This document shows, piece after piece, positions 45,708 through 61,830 of a stretch of 64,000 nt of DNA. Below the pieces are notes generated by a model. That model had not been told where the DNA came from. It searched no databases and saw nothing but the letters and a program-made list of their open reading frames with translations. Each line of letters starts with the position of its first letter. Positions within the stretch are counted from its first letter, which is position 1. A program made the position numbers and the translations under genes. The DNA is from Styela clava (taxonomy: Eukaryota; Chordata; Ascidiacea; Stolidobranchia; Styelidae): positions 4,032,501 to 4,096,500 of the forward strand of contig NC_135263.1 of the NCBI RefSeq assembly GCF_964204865.1, given 5' to 3'.

Positions 45708-46980
45708 TTAATTTATTTGTATGTTCTCTATTTGGTTAAAGTATACTTCAGCACAAGCCTAATGTTATCCAAATGAGATTATTCTGCTCGGTCATGCTTG
45801 TTATTATTCCTAGCAGTGATTCTGAAAAGAGTTTTAGTAATTATGCTAAACCTCATCCCTAACTAATGAATACCAATGTTGAGTAAAAGTGGCTGAACCC
45901 TGAATCACAGGTCATTGGAGTGTCTTCATCTAATCTAGTTCCGAAATTGATTCAATCATAGAGCTACATAAGTCTTACTGGCAGTTAATTGAATACGAGA
46001 CCAAGTCAGTTCATTCAGACCAGTGGTTTCCAAAACAACGGATAAAAAATTTAATATGGCCCGCCAAACTTGAGTGAAATATTTTAACACCTTATGTGTC
46101 TCTAGATGTCGCCAATTGTGTATTCGTACATGTATATTCTTAACAATTCAATTATATTTGAAATATGCATATCGGTATTAGAATTACATATAGGTCATGC
46201 CCATGCAGGCGCTCCCTTCTTCCAGCCTGCGAATGTTCTTACATTTCTAATTTTGGCTTCTGAAGCTTAAAATGGCGGCATTTTCACGCACTCCCTAATT
46301 TAAATGAGATTATTTTGAGCTGTCATACTTCATTGGTTTTTAGTAACAGTTAATTCTGCTGCTGCTGTTATATTTTTATTTTCTTATAAATATATTTGAT
46401 AACTATCAAATGTTTGTTGATTACTATAGATGAAATGTTGGTCTTCTTCATGCAGTTTTTATGCTCAATTTTTTCATATTCCAATAATATTATCTAACTG
46501 TGATATTTAGAATCTCTTGAGATTTTTAGGGGCAAAGTAAACCTGTTAATTGTTCAGAATATTCTTGTTGTGTGTGAAAATCACTTTCAAATATTCAGGG
46601 GTAAAAATCGAAGTGTGTTTTAATAGGCTATCAATTTTATCTGCTTTCTTACTTTCGCTGAGCTCTTAAGAGCCCTTGTTTGTCTCATCATATTTGGGCA
46701 TTGCTTCTGGAGGATTTTACTGTCCGAATATACAGGGTATCCAAAAATTTTATTGCATGATAAACTACAAGCACAATGAAAAATATTAATAAACAAAAAA
46801 AAAGTAATCTGTTAATTGTTACTATAAAATCGAGCTAAATTTTTTCGGACACCATGTGCATTAGTTACCGTAGGTACTTAGCCATAAATACTTTTAATTT
46901 GTTTTCTAATACCAATCAATGAATTCACATAATCGAATAATTTATTAATTTTGAACTCTGCATTATCATCTTTATCAAAC
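45708..46980. other. Intergenic, no gene seen
   Basis: Contains the hAT fragment near 46021-46110 (CAGTGGTTTCCAAAACAACG, ATGGCCCGCC) and a stretch CAGGGTATCCAAAAATTTTA near 46733. No supported coding region. Confidence 0.5.
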
Positions 46981-47013
46981 TTTTTATCAGGTATCATTAT
47001 CAGAAATGTTATC

Positions 47014-47190
47014 ATGGGTGAGATAAGAGACTGGTGGTCAGGTTTGACAGGAAGAAAGAAACTTGGATACGGAGTCTATGGTTTTATGATCGCCACAACT
47101 TTGGGATTGTACTTATTCAATAACAGAAAGTACGTCTATGATCCCAGTGTGAAAAAGAAAAAAACTGTCATTTCAAAGTGGGACCAGTAG
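47014..47190 (+). CDS. Small single-pass membrane protein, 58 aa, family not recognised
   Basis: Starts ATGGGTGAG at 47014, ends TAG at 47188-47190. Sequence shape: charged aromatic head (MGEIRDWWSGLTGRKKLGYG), one hydrophobic segment of about 17 residues (VYGFMIATTLGLYLF), then a lysine-rich tail ending SKWDQ. The short N segment, one helix and positive tail fit small mitochondrial or ER membrane proteins, but I do not recognise the family. Frame and composition look coding. An acceptor-like TTTTTATCAG and ATTATCAG lie just upstream, which could be a splice or trans-splice acceptor. CTR9 starts 184 bp downstream on the same strand, with no AATAAA between. Confidence 0.5.
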   Translation: MGEIRDWWSGLTGRKKLGYGVYGFMIATTLGLYLFNNRKYVYDPSVKKKKTVISKWDQ

Positions 47191-47374
47191 TGGGAATCTT
47201 GGAGAGAGCGACTGAAATTACAATTATACTTAATACTAAGACTGTGTGAGGATTTTTCTTCACCCAAAATTGAATTGAGATTTCCGATTGTCAATTATTT
47301 AAACTTTGGTTGTTGATGTTGACAAAGCATTCTTGATTGACTTTTTGAAAAAATATTGAAATTGTGACATCATA

Positions 47375-50300
47375 ATGTCTGTTGAAATCCCACTTCGTGA
47401 CACTGATGAAGTCATTGAACTTGACTTGGCTCAATTGCCAGAGGGTGAAGAGGTTTTGGGAATTTTAAAACAAGAAAACACAACTCTGAATATATGGATA
47501 ACATTGGCGCTTGAATACTACAAACAAACCAAAGTAGAAGAATTTGTAAAGATTTTAGAGTCCGCTCGAACGAATGCGAATCTCGAATATCACAATCATG
47601 AGAAAGACCAGATGACTTGCCTCGATACACTGGCTGCATATTATGTTCAACAAGCTCGTAAAGAAAAGAACAAAGATAAAAGAACTGACCTATTTATGCA
47701 AGCCACACAGCTTTATACCATGGCTGACAAGATTATTATGTACGACCAGAATCATTTGCTTGGTCGTGCTTGCTTTTGCTTGCTTGAAGGTGACAAAATG
47801 GACCAAGCTGACGCTCAGTTTAATTTTGTAATGAACCAATCACCAGATAATATTCCTTCTCTTCTCGGCAAAGCTTGTATTTCTTTTAATAAAAAAGATT
47901 ACAAAGGCGCCTTGGCATATTACAAAAAAGCTTTGAGGACAAATCCAAACTGCCCTGCTGATGTGAGACTAGGAATGGGACATTGCTTTTACAAACTCAA
48001 TAAACTTGACAAAGCAAGACAAGCTTTTCAACGCGCAGTAGATTTAGACCCGGTATGTGTCGGAGGTCTCGTTGGACTTGCTATACTTGATCTTAATAAC
48101 AAGGACGTTGATTCGATCCGTGCCGGGATTCAGAGACTTTCTCGTGCCTATCAAATCGACGCTAGTAGCCCAATGGTGCTTAACCACCTTGCAAACCATT
48201 TTTTCTTCAAAAAAGATTACGAAAAAGTTCAACATCTTGCGTTGCATGCATTCCATAATACTGAAAATGAGGCTGTTCAAGCAGAAAGCTGTTATCAGTT
48301 GGCAAGAAGTTTTCACGTACAAGAAGATTATGACCAAGCTTTTCAGTATTATTACCAAGCAACACAGTTTGCAACTCCGAATTTTGTCATGCCTTATTAT
48401 GGTTTAGGACAAATGTATATTTTCAAAGGAGAAGAACAAGATAAGGAAAGAGCTGCTGAATGTTTCGAAAAGGTGCTGAAAGCTTACCCAAACAACTACG
48501 AGACAATGAAAATATTGGGATCACTGTACGCTCAATCTGACAGCCCAGAAAAGCAGGGATTAGCTTGTAAGCATTTAAAGAAAATCACAGACCAATACCC
48601 TGATGATGTTGAGGCCTGGATCGAGCTTGCTCAGATATTAGAACAGTCTGACATACAGGGAGCTCTAGCTGCTTATGGAACTGCAACTTCTATACTCAAG
48701 GACACCGTACAAGCTGATATCCCACCTGAGATTTTGAACAATGTCGCCGCTCTTCATTTTCGTCTCGGGAATTTAAAAGAAGCGAAAAAGTACTATGAAG
48801 CTGCGATGGAGCGTGCAATGGCGGAAGCAGATCATGATGAGGTTTATTACCATTCCATAACAGTTACAATGCAGTACAATCTAGGGCGTTTGTGCGAGGA
48901 AATGTACCATTTCGAAACTGCTGTCGAACATTATAAAAATATTTTACGACACCATCCGAATTACACTGATTGCTATCTGAGGCTTGGTTGTCTTGCTCGA
49001 GACCGGGGTCAGATTTACGAAGCTTCTGAGTGGTTTAAAGAAGCTTTACAAATAAACCAGGATCATCCAGATGCTTGGTCACTGATTGGGAATTTACATC
49101 TTGCTAAACAAGAGTGGGGACCTGGACAGAAAAAGTTCGAAAGAATTTTGAAAAATGAGAAAACACAAAACGATGCTTATTCTATGCTTGCTCTCGGTAA
49201 TGTCTGGCTTCAGACCCTTCATAACCCAACCAGAGACAAAGAGAAAGAAAAACGCCATCAGGACCGCGCTCTCGCCATGTTTAAACAAGTTTTAAGAAAT
49301 GATCCGAAAAATATCTTTGCTGCGAACGGAATAGGATCTGTACTTGCACATAAAGGTTACATTCGGGAGGCTCGGGATATTTTTTCACAAGTTCGTGAAG
49401 CAACTGCTGAAGTTGCGGATGTCTGGCTTAATTTGGCTCATATTTATGTTGAGCAAAGGCAATATATAAGTGCCGTACAGATGTATGAAAATTGTCTCAA
49501 GAAGTTCTACAAACACCACGACCCTGAGGTACTAACTTATCTTGCAAGAGCTTATTTCAAATGCAACAAGTTGACTGATTGTAAGAAGGTACTGATGAAA
49601 GCGAGGCACGTAGCTCCAAACGACATGGTTGTGCTTTATAATGTTTCGGTCGTGATGCAACAGTTGGCAATGAACGTTTTGAGAGATGAAAAAAGTAATT
49701 TGAAGACTGTGCTACGTGCTGTGACTGAACTAGAATTGGCACAAAATTATTTTACGTTTTTGAGCAAACATGGTGATAGAATGAAGCTCGATCTCAAACA
49801 ATCTGAGAAAGAAGCAAGTAAGTGTCGAGATTTGCTGTCTCAAGCTCAGTATCACGTTTCTCGTGCGAGAAGGCAAGCTGAGGAGGAGAAAGCATTGCGT
49901 GAAGAACAGGAGAGAGAGCGAGCTTCACTGAGAGAGAAACAACTTGAAGAGGAACGGTCGCGCATCAAAGCACAGGAAGAAAAAATGAGAGCGTTAATGG
50001 AAAAAAGAGCGCAAATTAAAGAAAAAAGCAAATCAGTTGCACAGACCTTGGAATTGGATTCGGAACCCAAACGTAAAAAGAAATCAAAAAGCGGAAACAA
50101 AGCGACTGATCACTTCATTAACGACGGAAGTAGTGATGATGCTGGAATCATGCACGTTGAAGGTACTGCTGAGCCACTCACCAAAAAACGTAAAAAGAAA
50201 CTAAAAACAAAAGGGGAGCGGGGATCAAAACCAGCAGGGAGTGGGGACAGTGATTCAGACAATGACAGAGGAAAGAAGACTTCTAAAAAGCAAGCGAAAT

Positions 50301-51020
50301 CAAAGCCAGCTCCTGTGGATAAATTATCGATGAAACAAAAGATGAAGGTCAAGTCAAGGGCATATATTTCAGACACATCTTCAAGCAGTGGCGGAGAGGG
50401 CCCACCGGCAAACGATGCACCAGGTGAAAATATTTGCATATTGGATTTTATATATATATAAATTGGAAATTTTTTTGTGAGAATTATTTCAAAGAAAGGT
50501 AGCATGCACTTATGCTGATAGTACAACCACTCTTGCGTTATTGTGTAGGTTTATACTAGAGACTGATTGATTTTCTTCGGGGGAGATGATTTTGTGCGAG
50601 AGCATTGTTGGACTTTTGCTATCGCTGGACTAGTCATGTTTTACAGGTCGTTTCGACATCATTCAGGTTTATGTATACTGAAAGATCAACTTGTTAACTA
50701 TTTTCCTATTAACCAGAATAGAAGTCGTGTTTTGCCATATTGTTACCCCATCGTATCAGTTTTCCTCTCCATAAGTATAAAAAATGTCTATCTTCATTCT
50801 AATTATTTGCATTCCAGGTGCAAGTGGTGGCAAAAAGCTGTTACAATCATCTAGTGAAGAAGAGGGATCACCTGCAGCCTACCCTATTGCAGCGAGTGGG
50901 TCAGAAAGCGAAGCAGCGGCACATAACCAGTCTGATGACTCATCGGAAAACAGAGCTTCCGAGGACAATCAACATGAGTCTGAGCAAGAAGCAGCGTCTG
51001 GCGCTGACTCCAGTGATTAA
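47375..51020 (+). CDS. CTR9: CTR9 homologue, PAF1 complex subunit (2 exons, 1083 aa)
   Basis: Scaffold subunit of the PAF1 complex, which travels with RNA polymerase II and promotes H2B ubiquitination, elongation and 3' processing in the nucleus. Exon 1 47375-50423 (3049 nt), exon 2 50818-51020 (203 nt); the GT/AG intron is 394 nt, phase 1. The total is 1083 aa against about 1173 in human. The N terminus [20 protein letters not shown] is almost the human one. Residues about 40-760 are tandem TPR repeats (for example [20 protein letters not shown] and [20 protein letters not shown]). Residues about 830-900 are a charged coiled coil ([20 protein letters not shown]). The tail is lysine/serine/acidic and ends ASGADSSD, as in vertebrates. 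Reading on past 50423 gives a short false end at 50461. Exon 1 is long and uninterrupted, unlike the many-exon vertebrate gene. Confidence 0.97.
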
Positions 51021-51570
51021 TAGGAATGTTGATATTTGAATAATTCGGAATTAGATTTATTTTGTTGCAAATTTTGATGTATGTTTTTCTTCATGAATTT
51101 GAACCAGTTTGTTATTTCTTCTCAAAAGCTAAAATTTGAAATTAATAGTTTTGATCAGTTATCTCAATTCTCAAAAACCAAAAACGAAGTCCTTCGAAAC
51201 CAAGAATTTTATATGTCAAAATTGTGTTAAAATATTTGACTCAAAACTGTTATTTATCTTCGAAATTGACAAATTTTGTATCAATGTTTTTAATGAATTA
51301 TTCAAATTTTTGAAATACCATTTCAAAATAGAAATTAACATTCGAATAAGTACTTCGGACATCGCTCGAGCTTGATGCGTTAGTGTTTGGTTTAGTATTT
51401 TTTAAAAAACTTTTTGCGTGGGCCATTGGTTTGTTATGGATCCAACTTCATATGCTTGTCCAGCTCTATTCCCATCCATCTTAACATAAACATATCATTG
51501 ATTTTAGTTATGAACTCATCCAATTGTCATTCGGATAGTTTTTGTGAAAAATTCTGATTTTGTTCCTATA
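51021..51570. other. CTR9 3' flank
   Basis: AT-rich, no gene seen. No canonical AATAAA found close to the stop codon. Confidence 0.45.
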
Positions 51571-51582
51571 CATTCAAACGGT

Positions 51583-51692
51583 GGTACTCCTGAAGTATGC
51601 GCACCAAGATGTCACACAACCTGACCCCCAACCTGGTACACAACCTGGGTTCAGGTTGTGCGCCATCTTGGTGCGCATACTTCAAGAGGTCC
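51583..51692. mobile_element. Foldback MITE, 110-bp class, perfect target duplication
   Basis: TGAAGTATGCGCACCAAGAT and ATCTTGGTGCGCATACTTCA are fully complementary 20-bp outer arms. Perfect 8-bp duplication CAAACGGT (51575-51582, 51693-51700). Inner: CACAACCTGACCCC and CAGGTTGTGCGCC. Confidence 0.92.
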
Positions 51693-52013
51693 CAAACGGT
51701 TTTGGTATTCTGAAATTCTGCAACAGTAATGGCGTGAACTGAATAGAATTTGATATAAATTTGATTTGTCACTATGGAAAATAACTTGAGAAAACAATAA
51801 TTCCATTATTTATTTGAAATTTATTTAACTGACATCCCTGTTTACTACCAAGAAGATATTAATTAAGTGATCATATTCGAACTTACGCCCAGCCTTTTTT
51901 AAGACACCACCTTGTTCTCAGGAAGATGTAAACTTGGGCCCAATATTGTACTCTTGAGTGGCTCATGTGCTGGGGCCTTGCACACAACAAAAATCTTGTA
52001 GTAGTCCTAAATG

Positions 52014-52215
52014 AATACTCCCGTAGTGTGTGTACCAGGTTAGGGTTAGGCCATAATGTTACTTCGATTTTTCTTGTTTTAGTTTTATTCCGGGCTGTCT
52101 GTTAGCCACGTGAATATACCCCCTGCCCATAGTAATCAGTCCCTTTACTCAACTTGATGAAAGTAGGCTAACAAAATTAGTTACCTCCATATTGGTGCAC
52201 ACACTCCTTGAGCGC
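52014..52215 (+). mobile_element. Foldback MITE, 215-bp class
   Basis: TACTCCCGTAGTGTGTGTAC at the left, GGTGCACACACTCCTTGAGC at the right. AATGAA flanks both sides. It lies between CTR9 and LRMDA. Confidence 0.72.
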
Positions 52216-52949
52216 CCTCAATGAAATAATGCTTTATGCTGTTCTATGCATATGGTAGAGGAAGTGGATAACTCTGTCGTTTTCCAATACCTTTGAATGG
52301 GTGTGATGGTCAAGTTGAAACCCCATTCCTACCTACCGTACACTGAGGTTGTAATAAGGCCTTGCCAGAATAGCAAGATCCCAGTCCTTATTTAAATATA
52401 GCTCCCTTGTATCATAATCGGTAGCTTCTTTTGCATAGTCTTGTTCGAAGTAAACTCATGAAAATAACCCCTTTCTCTGCCCTGATATACTGTAAATGCT
52501 TTCAGCCCTGCCTTGATTGTTACCAAACATTTTTGTAAATTACAATGTATTGCTTGTTAAAATAAAATGAATTTCATAAAAAATATTTGTAATATTATAA
52601 CACATAGGAACACGCTTTAAATGAGAAACATGTTGTCTGCCTCTGATAGGACATTTGCGCTTTATCCATTACACAATGTTGAGTAGATCAGAGACACAAT
52701 GTTAAATCGTTTTGCTAAATTCTTGCTGTCGTAGTTGGAAAAAAAAATCACTGCTATCAGAAATCATTGGATATCAAATTCTTTCAGAAATAAATATAGG
52801 GAAATTTGCAGGGCGCTCAAATAGCATTTGAGCATCTTGAAATTGAGCATTTGATCAGGGTGACACGCGAAAAAGTATTTGATGTTGATGAAATATAAGG
52901 TTCAACGCCTTTTTATTCGAACTCTTAGCCTATGAGACGTTTTTATCTG
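52216..52949. other. LRMDA 3' flank
   Basis: TTTATT at 52912-52917 is an AATAAA on the minus strand, about 35 nt past the LRMDA stop, and may be its poly(A) signal. No other gene seen. Confidence 0.45.
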
Positions 52950-53624
52950 TCAAAGGTTGTTGTTTCTGATAAACCTGTTGCCCTCGGATTGCTTCCCGAT
53001 ATAAGTATAACGCACTTTTCCTGCGGCTGCTCTAGGTGTTGGTGGGGAAAGCTGTTCGTTTTCAGTTGTGAATTTAACATCAAATTCTTCGAAGGTAGTT
53101 GCTTCTAAAGCAGAAGGATGATCTCCCCTTTCCTCCTCTGCTACCGCTTGCCAGTCTATGATTTCTAGTTTCGGTAAATATGTTGCGATATAACGTCGCA
53201 CTTCCGCATAATCTTCATCAGTATATCCTAGTAATGGATGTCTGCAGGCAGCGTTTCCGAGTAAACTCAAGTATGTTAAGTTCTTGCATTTTTGTTTAAG
53301 TTGTGCCACCAATTTTTCGAGATTAGTTAGTTGGTTTTTATTTAACGAAAGTGTCTGTAAAGTGTTCATTTCCGGAAACTCGGTTTCGTCGTCGATTTCA
53401 TTGTTATCTAAATTCAACTCTTGCAGATGGACGAACTTCGATAAATCATTGATATTTTTGAGCTTATTATGGCTCAGGTCGATGCACACAGCTAGGCGGG
53501 TATACCTCAATAAATGTTGTGGAAAATTCTCACAATCATTTCCGCTATAACATAACCTATTTCCTGTAATCGCCACTTCGTCGACGTCCTCCGATATATC
53601 TATATCTTCATATATAGCCTCCAT
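52950..53624 (-). CDS. LRMDA: Leucine-rich melanocyte differentiation-associated protein homologue (224 aa, single exon)
   Basis: Short LRR protein; in vertebrates LRMDA (C10orf11) is needed for melanocyte differentiation and is a Rab32/38 pathway partner. I chose the ATG at 53624-53622: the frame stays open 23 codons further, but there is no in-frame ATG there and a TGA closes it near 53735. The resulting 224 aa matches the human length. LRRs run from about residue 45 (AVCIDLSHNKLKNINDLSKF, LQELNLDNNEIDDETEF, LQTLSLNKNQLTNLEKL) to an LRR cap (YLSLLGNAACRHPLLG, then YLPKLEIIDWQAVAEEER). The C terminus KVRYTYIGKQSEGNRFIRNN closely matches the human end and is diagnostic. Human LRMDA is multi-exon; here one exon. 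It is head-to-head with POLR3G, 604 bp between start codons. Confidence 0.9.
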   Translation of the reverse strand: MEAIYEDIDISEDVDEVAITGNRLCYSGNDCENFPQHLLRYTRLAVCIDLSHNKLKNINDLSKFVHLQELNLDNNEIDDETEFPEMNTLQTLSLNKNQLTNLEKLVAQLKQKCKNLTYLSLLGNAACRHPLLGYTDEDYAEVRRYIATYLPKLEIIDWQAVAEEERGDHPSALEATTFEEFDVKFTTENEQLSPPTPRAAAGKVRYTYIGKQSEGNRFIRNNNL

Positions 53625-54228
53625 TCCATATACCTCAGTGTGATGCCATACTGCTTTGTCCGGTCCGCATACAAATATAAAGTCTTGTGACAAATACCGT
53701 ATTGCAGTAATGCATGTTTGTCACAAGTTAATGTACAACTACGAACCTACGATAACACGCATATGCATCTGTGACGATTAAGTGACTAGCTTGTCCAGTG
53801 CCTGAACAGATCCGGAATAGAGGTCGTGGTTGGTTCTTCATATGATCTGATCGTCTAATCGGATTCCTCTCTCTATGATTGTACAGAGAAAAAAATTCTA
53901 GTTAAAGCATTTTCCACGATCTCTGAATATGCATTCAAATCTACATACCGCAAATTTGATGCGCGGGATTAAAATTTTTACATCGGCATGTTTGTTTTGT
54001 TTTTCTTGAAAAATTAAAATTTCTTAATTTATTGATTTGCTTTTATTTCTCCTTTTTCGCTTTATCCCAAAAAATAATTTGGCGATCCCAGTCATGCGTG
54101 AAAATCGTGAACAGGCAAATAAATAAAATGCTGATTCATGAATAAGAGCTGATTTGGAATCTAGCTCTTACTTTATCGAGATAGTTTTTCGTCAATTTTC
54201 ATTGTTTATTTGACATTTTCATTCAAAT
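53625..54228. promoter_or_regulatory. Shared upstream region of LRMDA and POLR3G
   Basis: The only sequence between two divergent starts, so it must hold both 5' flanks and promoters. No TATA box in a convincing position on either side. It includes a weak SINE-tail-like stretch near 53800-53880 (GTGACTAGCTTGTCC, GATCTGATCGTCTAATCGGA). Confidence 0.4.
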
Positions 54229-54885
54229 ATGTCGAAAGGTAGAGGAAGAGGGCGAGGATCGGGTCTTTCTTTTAATATTGAAGCCATAGGATTTGGTAGA
54301 GGCGATGCGTTGCCGACGTCTTTGCTTCAACCACCTCCTGATTATCCCCCATTGAAAAAGCGACCTGTACCGCTTTTGACAGGGGAAGATCAAGACTATT
54401 TACTTGCCTTGCAAAAAAACTTTGAAAAGACAATGCGGGATTCACCATATTATATTAAAAAACAAGAAGAAAAAAACTTTCTAGACAGATATTCAGATAA
54501 ATATCGAATTAGCAATCATTCAGATAACGAACTAGGTTGGGAACCAGATTGGAGTCGATTCCCGGCAGAATTAAAAATTGAAATGAAAAGAAAACGTAAA
54601 GCAAGCAAAAAAATTGCACCAAAATTAGTCGAGAAGAAAAAAGCGGAGTCTGTTAACGAAGAGGAGGTCAAGAAAAAGCTCGATGAGCTTGAGAAGAAAG
54701 ATCAAAATCCAGAAGCGCAAAAGGCAGGAGACGCAAACGATACTGAGTCAGAAGTCGAACTTGAAATTGACGAGGTTGATGAAGATGAAGGAAATGATTA
54801 TTTAACTTCGTACTTTGATAATGGAGAATCTTATCTTGATGAGGAAGAAGATACATTAGATGATAAGGACGGAGGAATCTATTGA
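54229..54885 (+). CDS. POLR3G: RNA polymerase III subunit RPC7 (POLR3G/POLR3GL-like), single exon, 218 aa
   Basis: RPC7 belongs to the RPC3-RPC6-RPC7 trimer that helps Pol III initiate on tRNA and 5S genes. Visible: an N-terminal RG-rich stretch (SKGRGRGRGSGLSFNIEAIG) followed by FGRGDALP; the PPPDYPPLKKRPVPL segment; then DYLLALQKNFEKTMRDSPYY, typical of the family; a basic middle (KRKRKASKKIAPK); and a strongly acidic C-terminal third (EVELEIDEVDEDEGNDYLTS, DEEEDTLDDKDGG). Vertebrate RPC7 proteins are 218-223 aa, so the length fits. Start is the ATG at 54229. AATAAA at 55086-55091 is a likely poly(A) signal. Vertebrates have two paralogues (POLR3G and POLR3GL); I cannot say which this is nearer to. 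Confidence 0.88.
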   Translation: MSKGRGRGRGSGLSFNIEAIGFGRGDALPTSLLQPPPDYPPLKKRPVPLLTGEDQDYLLALQKNFEKTMRDSPYYIKKQEEKNFLDRYSDKYRISNHSDNELGWEPDWSRFPAELKIEMKRKRKASKKIAPKLVEKKKAESVNEEEVKKKLDELEKKDQNPEAQKAGDANDTESEVELEIDEVDEDEGNDYLTSYFDNGESYLDEEEDTLDDKDGGIY

Positions 54886-56479
54886 TTAGTCAAATTTTTC
54901 TTTTGAATGAAGTACTCTGAAACAGTGAACTTACCCGAAAATAATGGAAATTGATCTCGAAGCGACTACCAAAGTGTGAAGAGGTGTCAAAGTGGTACTA
55001 ATTTATCATAGCATCTTGTTCCACTGACTTGATCATCGGAAATAGATTGTTCCTTGTTTTCCAGGTAGTGAGCAGGCAGAGTTGGAATAAATAATAAGAT
55101 GAATGTATGGGTGTGATTGGGATTTCTAGATAATATAAAAACATTTTTGGGATTTTGTTGATGTTTTAAAAGGAATGTTGAGTAGAATTTTCCAAGCTGA
55201 ACTTCGTAATCAAGTTCACCAAAAGTATTTTTGCTCTTTATTCAAAAATCAATGAATTTGAATTTTTTGTGCAGTTAAATAATGGTTTATGCTTTTAATG
55301 AAGATAAAACTTCATTTATTGTGATTCACCTTACTCTTTCATGTTTATCTGAAGGCCAATCTGTTTTATATTAATCAATTGCTCTTCATCACGATAAGAG
55401 AAATACTAAAGAATGAAATAATTCTAGCTGATCAGTTTTCATTGATTTTCAATACAGGGGGAAACCGAATGAAACTATAATAGACTAAACAAACCAGAGA
55501 TGCACAACCCAAATGAGGATATGTGCCATATTTTTCAAAATAATCTTGTCGTGTGCCAGGCACAATCGTTGGTATTGTAATCAAACTCATGTAAAACACA
55601 CATAAAACAAATTTGAATCATAATACATAATTCTGAATGACTGCTCATTTGAAGACGTTCTTGTTTCGAAGTGCAAGTGAATATAATATATTCGAGTCAT
55701 ACAGTAGTCTCTTTGGTGTGAATGAATATGCCGATTTAGATTTTTACGACATAAACACACCTTATTACCATCATCGATATGCGGAAAATCACGTTTCACC
55801 TATTGGTACTTAACTGCTCGCTACTGTAGGCTTGCCTAACTATTTATTTTCAGCTACTACCTTGCAATTTGTAGATAAACATGACCATTCCAGTGTCTTT
55901 CGATATAAACATGATTTTTTTTATGTATATCATGAATATTTTTTTGTTTTTACAAAATCGTTCGTTTTCTATGTTCAAGGGTATGCCGTGCCATATTTGG
56001 CACGCGTGCTTCATGTTGTGCACCCCTGGACTAAACTATAATTTAAGATATGTTCCTTTCAATGGATTGTCATATAAAGAATTATTTCTAATGCTCAGTT
56101 CATTATTATGTATCGCATTTATTTAGAATATTTATTTATTATTTTGGTATATATTGTTCATTAGAATAGTAGCAAAAGTTGACTGTCAACTTGAAATAAG
56201 TAAAATAAAATTGTTCCATCTATCTTACTTTTCTCCCAAATGGGTTAACTTTTTTTTTCGGGTATTTTCTCAAAGCAGAGTCATACTCATTTTGTTGTAA
56301 GGAGACGAATTCTTGAAAGAAGTTACAGGCAGGCACTGAAATTTCAAGAGCTATTAAAAGTGAAACTAGAATTATGGTGGTACTTTACGCATCAGTAAAT
56401 ACGAATATATTTATTGCAAATATGAAATTATTTTTGAATTACAGCTTTTAAAATTACTTAGACATAATATTTTAACAAA
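54886..56479. other. Intergenic between POLR3G and PSMD7
   Basis: AT-rich, no gene seen. A possible poly(A) signal for POLR3G is at 55086-55091. Confidence 0.5.

Positions 56480-61830
<5,351 letters not shown>

Noticed and set aside
46951-47013. 21-residue N-terminal extension of the small membrane protein
   Set aside because: It would start at TTG and crosses acceptor-like TTTTTATCAG; the ATG at 47014 is the sensible start.
50424-50461. CTR9 reading on to a stop at 50461
   Set aside because: GTGAAA at 50424 is a donor, and the downstream exon at 50818 continues the acidic tail in phase and ends like vertebrate CTR9.
53625-53693. Longer LRMDA with 23 extra N-terminal residues
   Set aside because: That extension would begin at TTG, not ATG, and a TGA lies just upstream; the ATG at 53624 gives the family's usual length.
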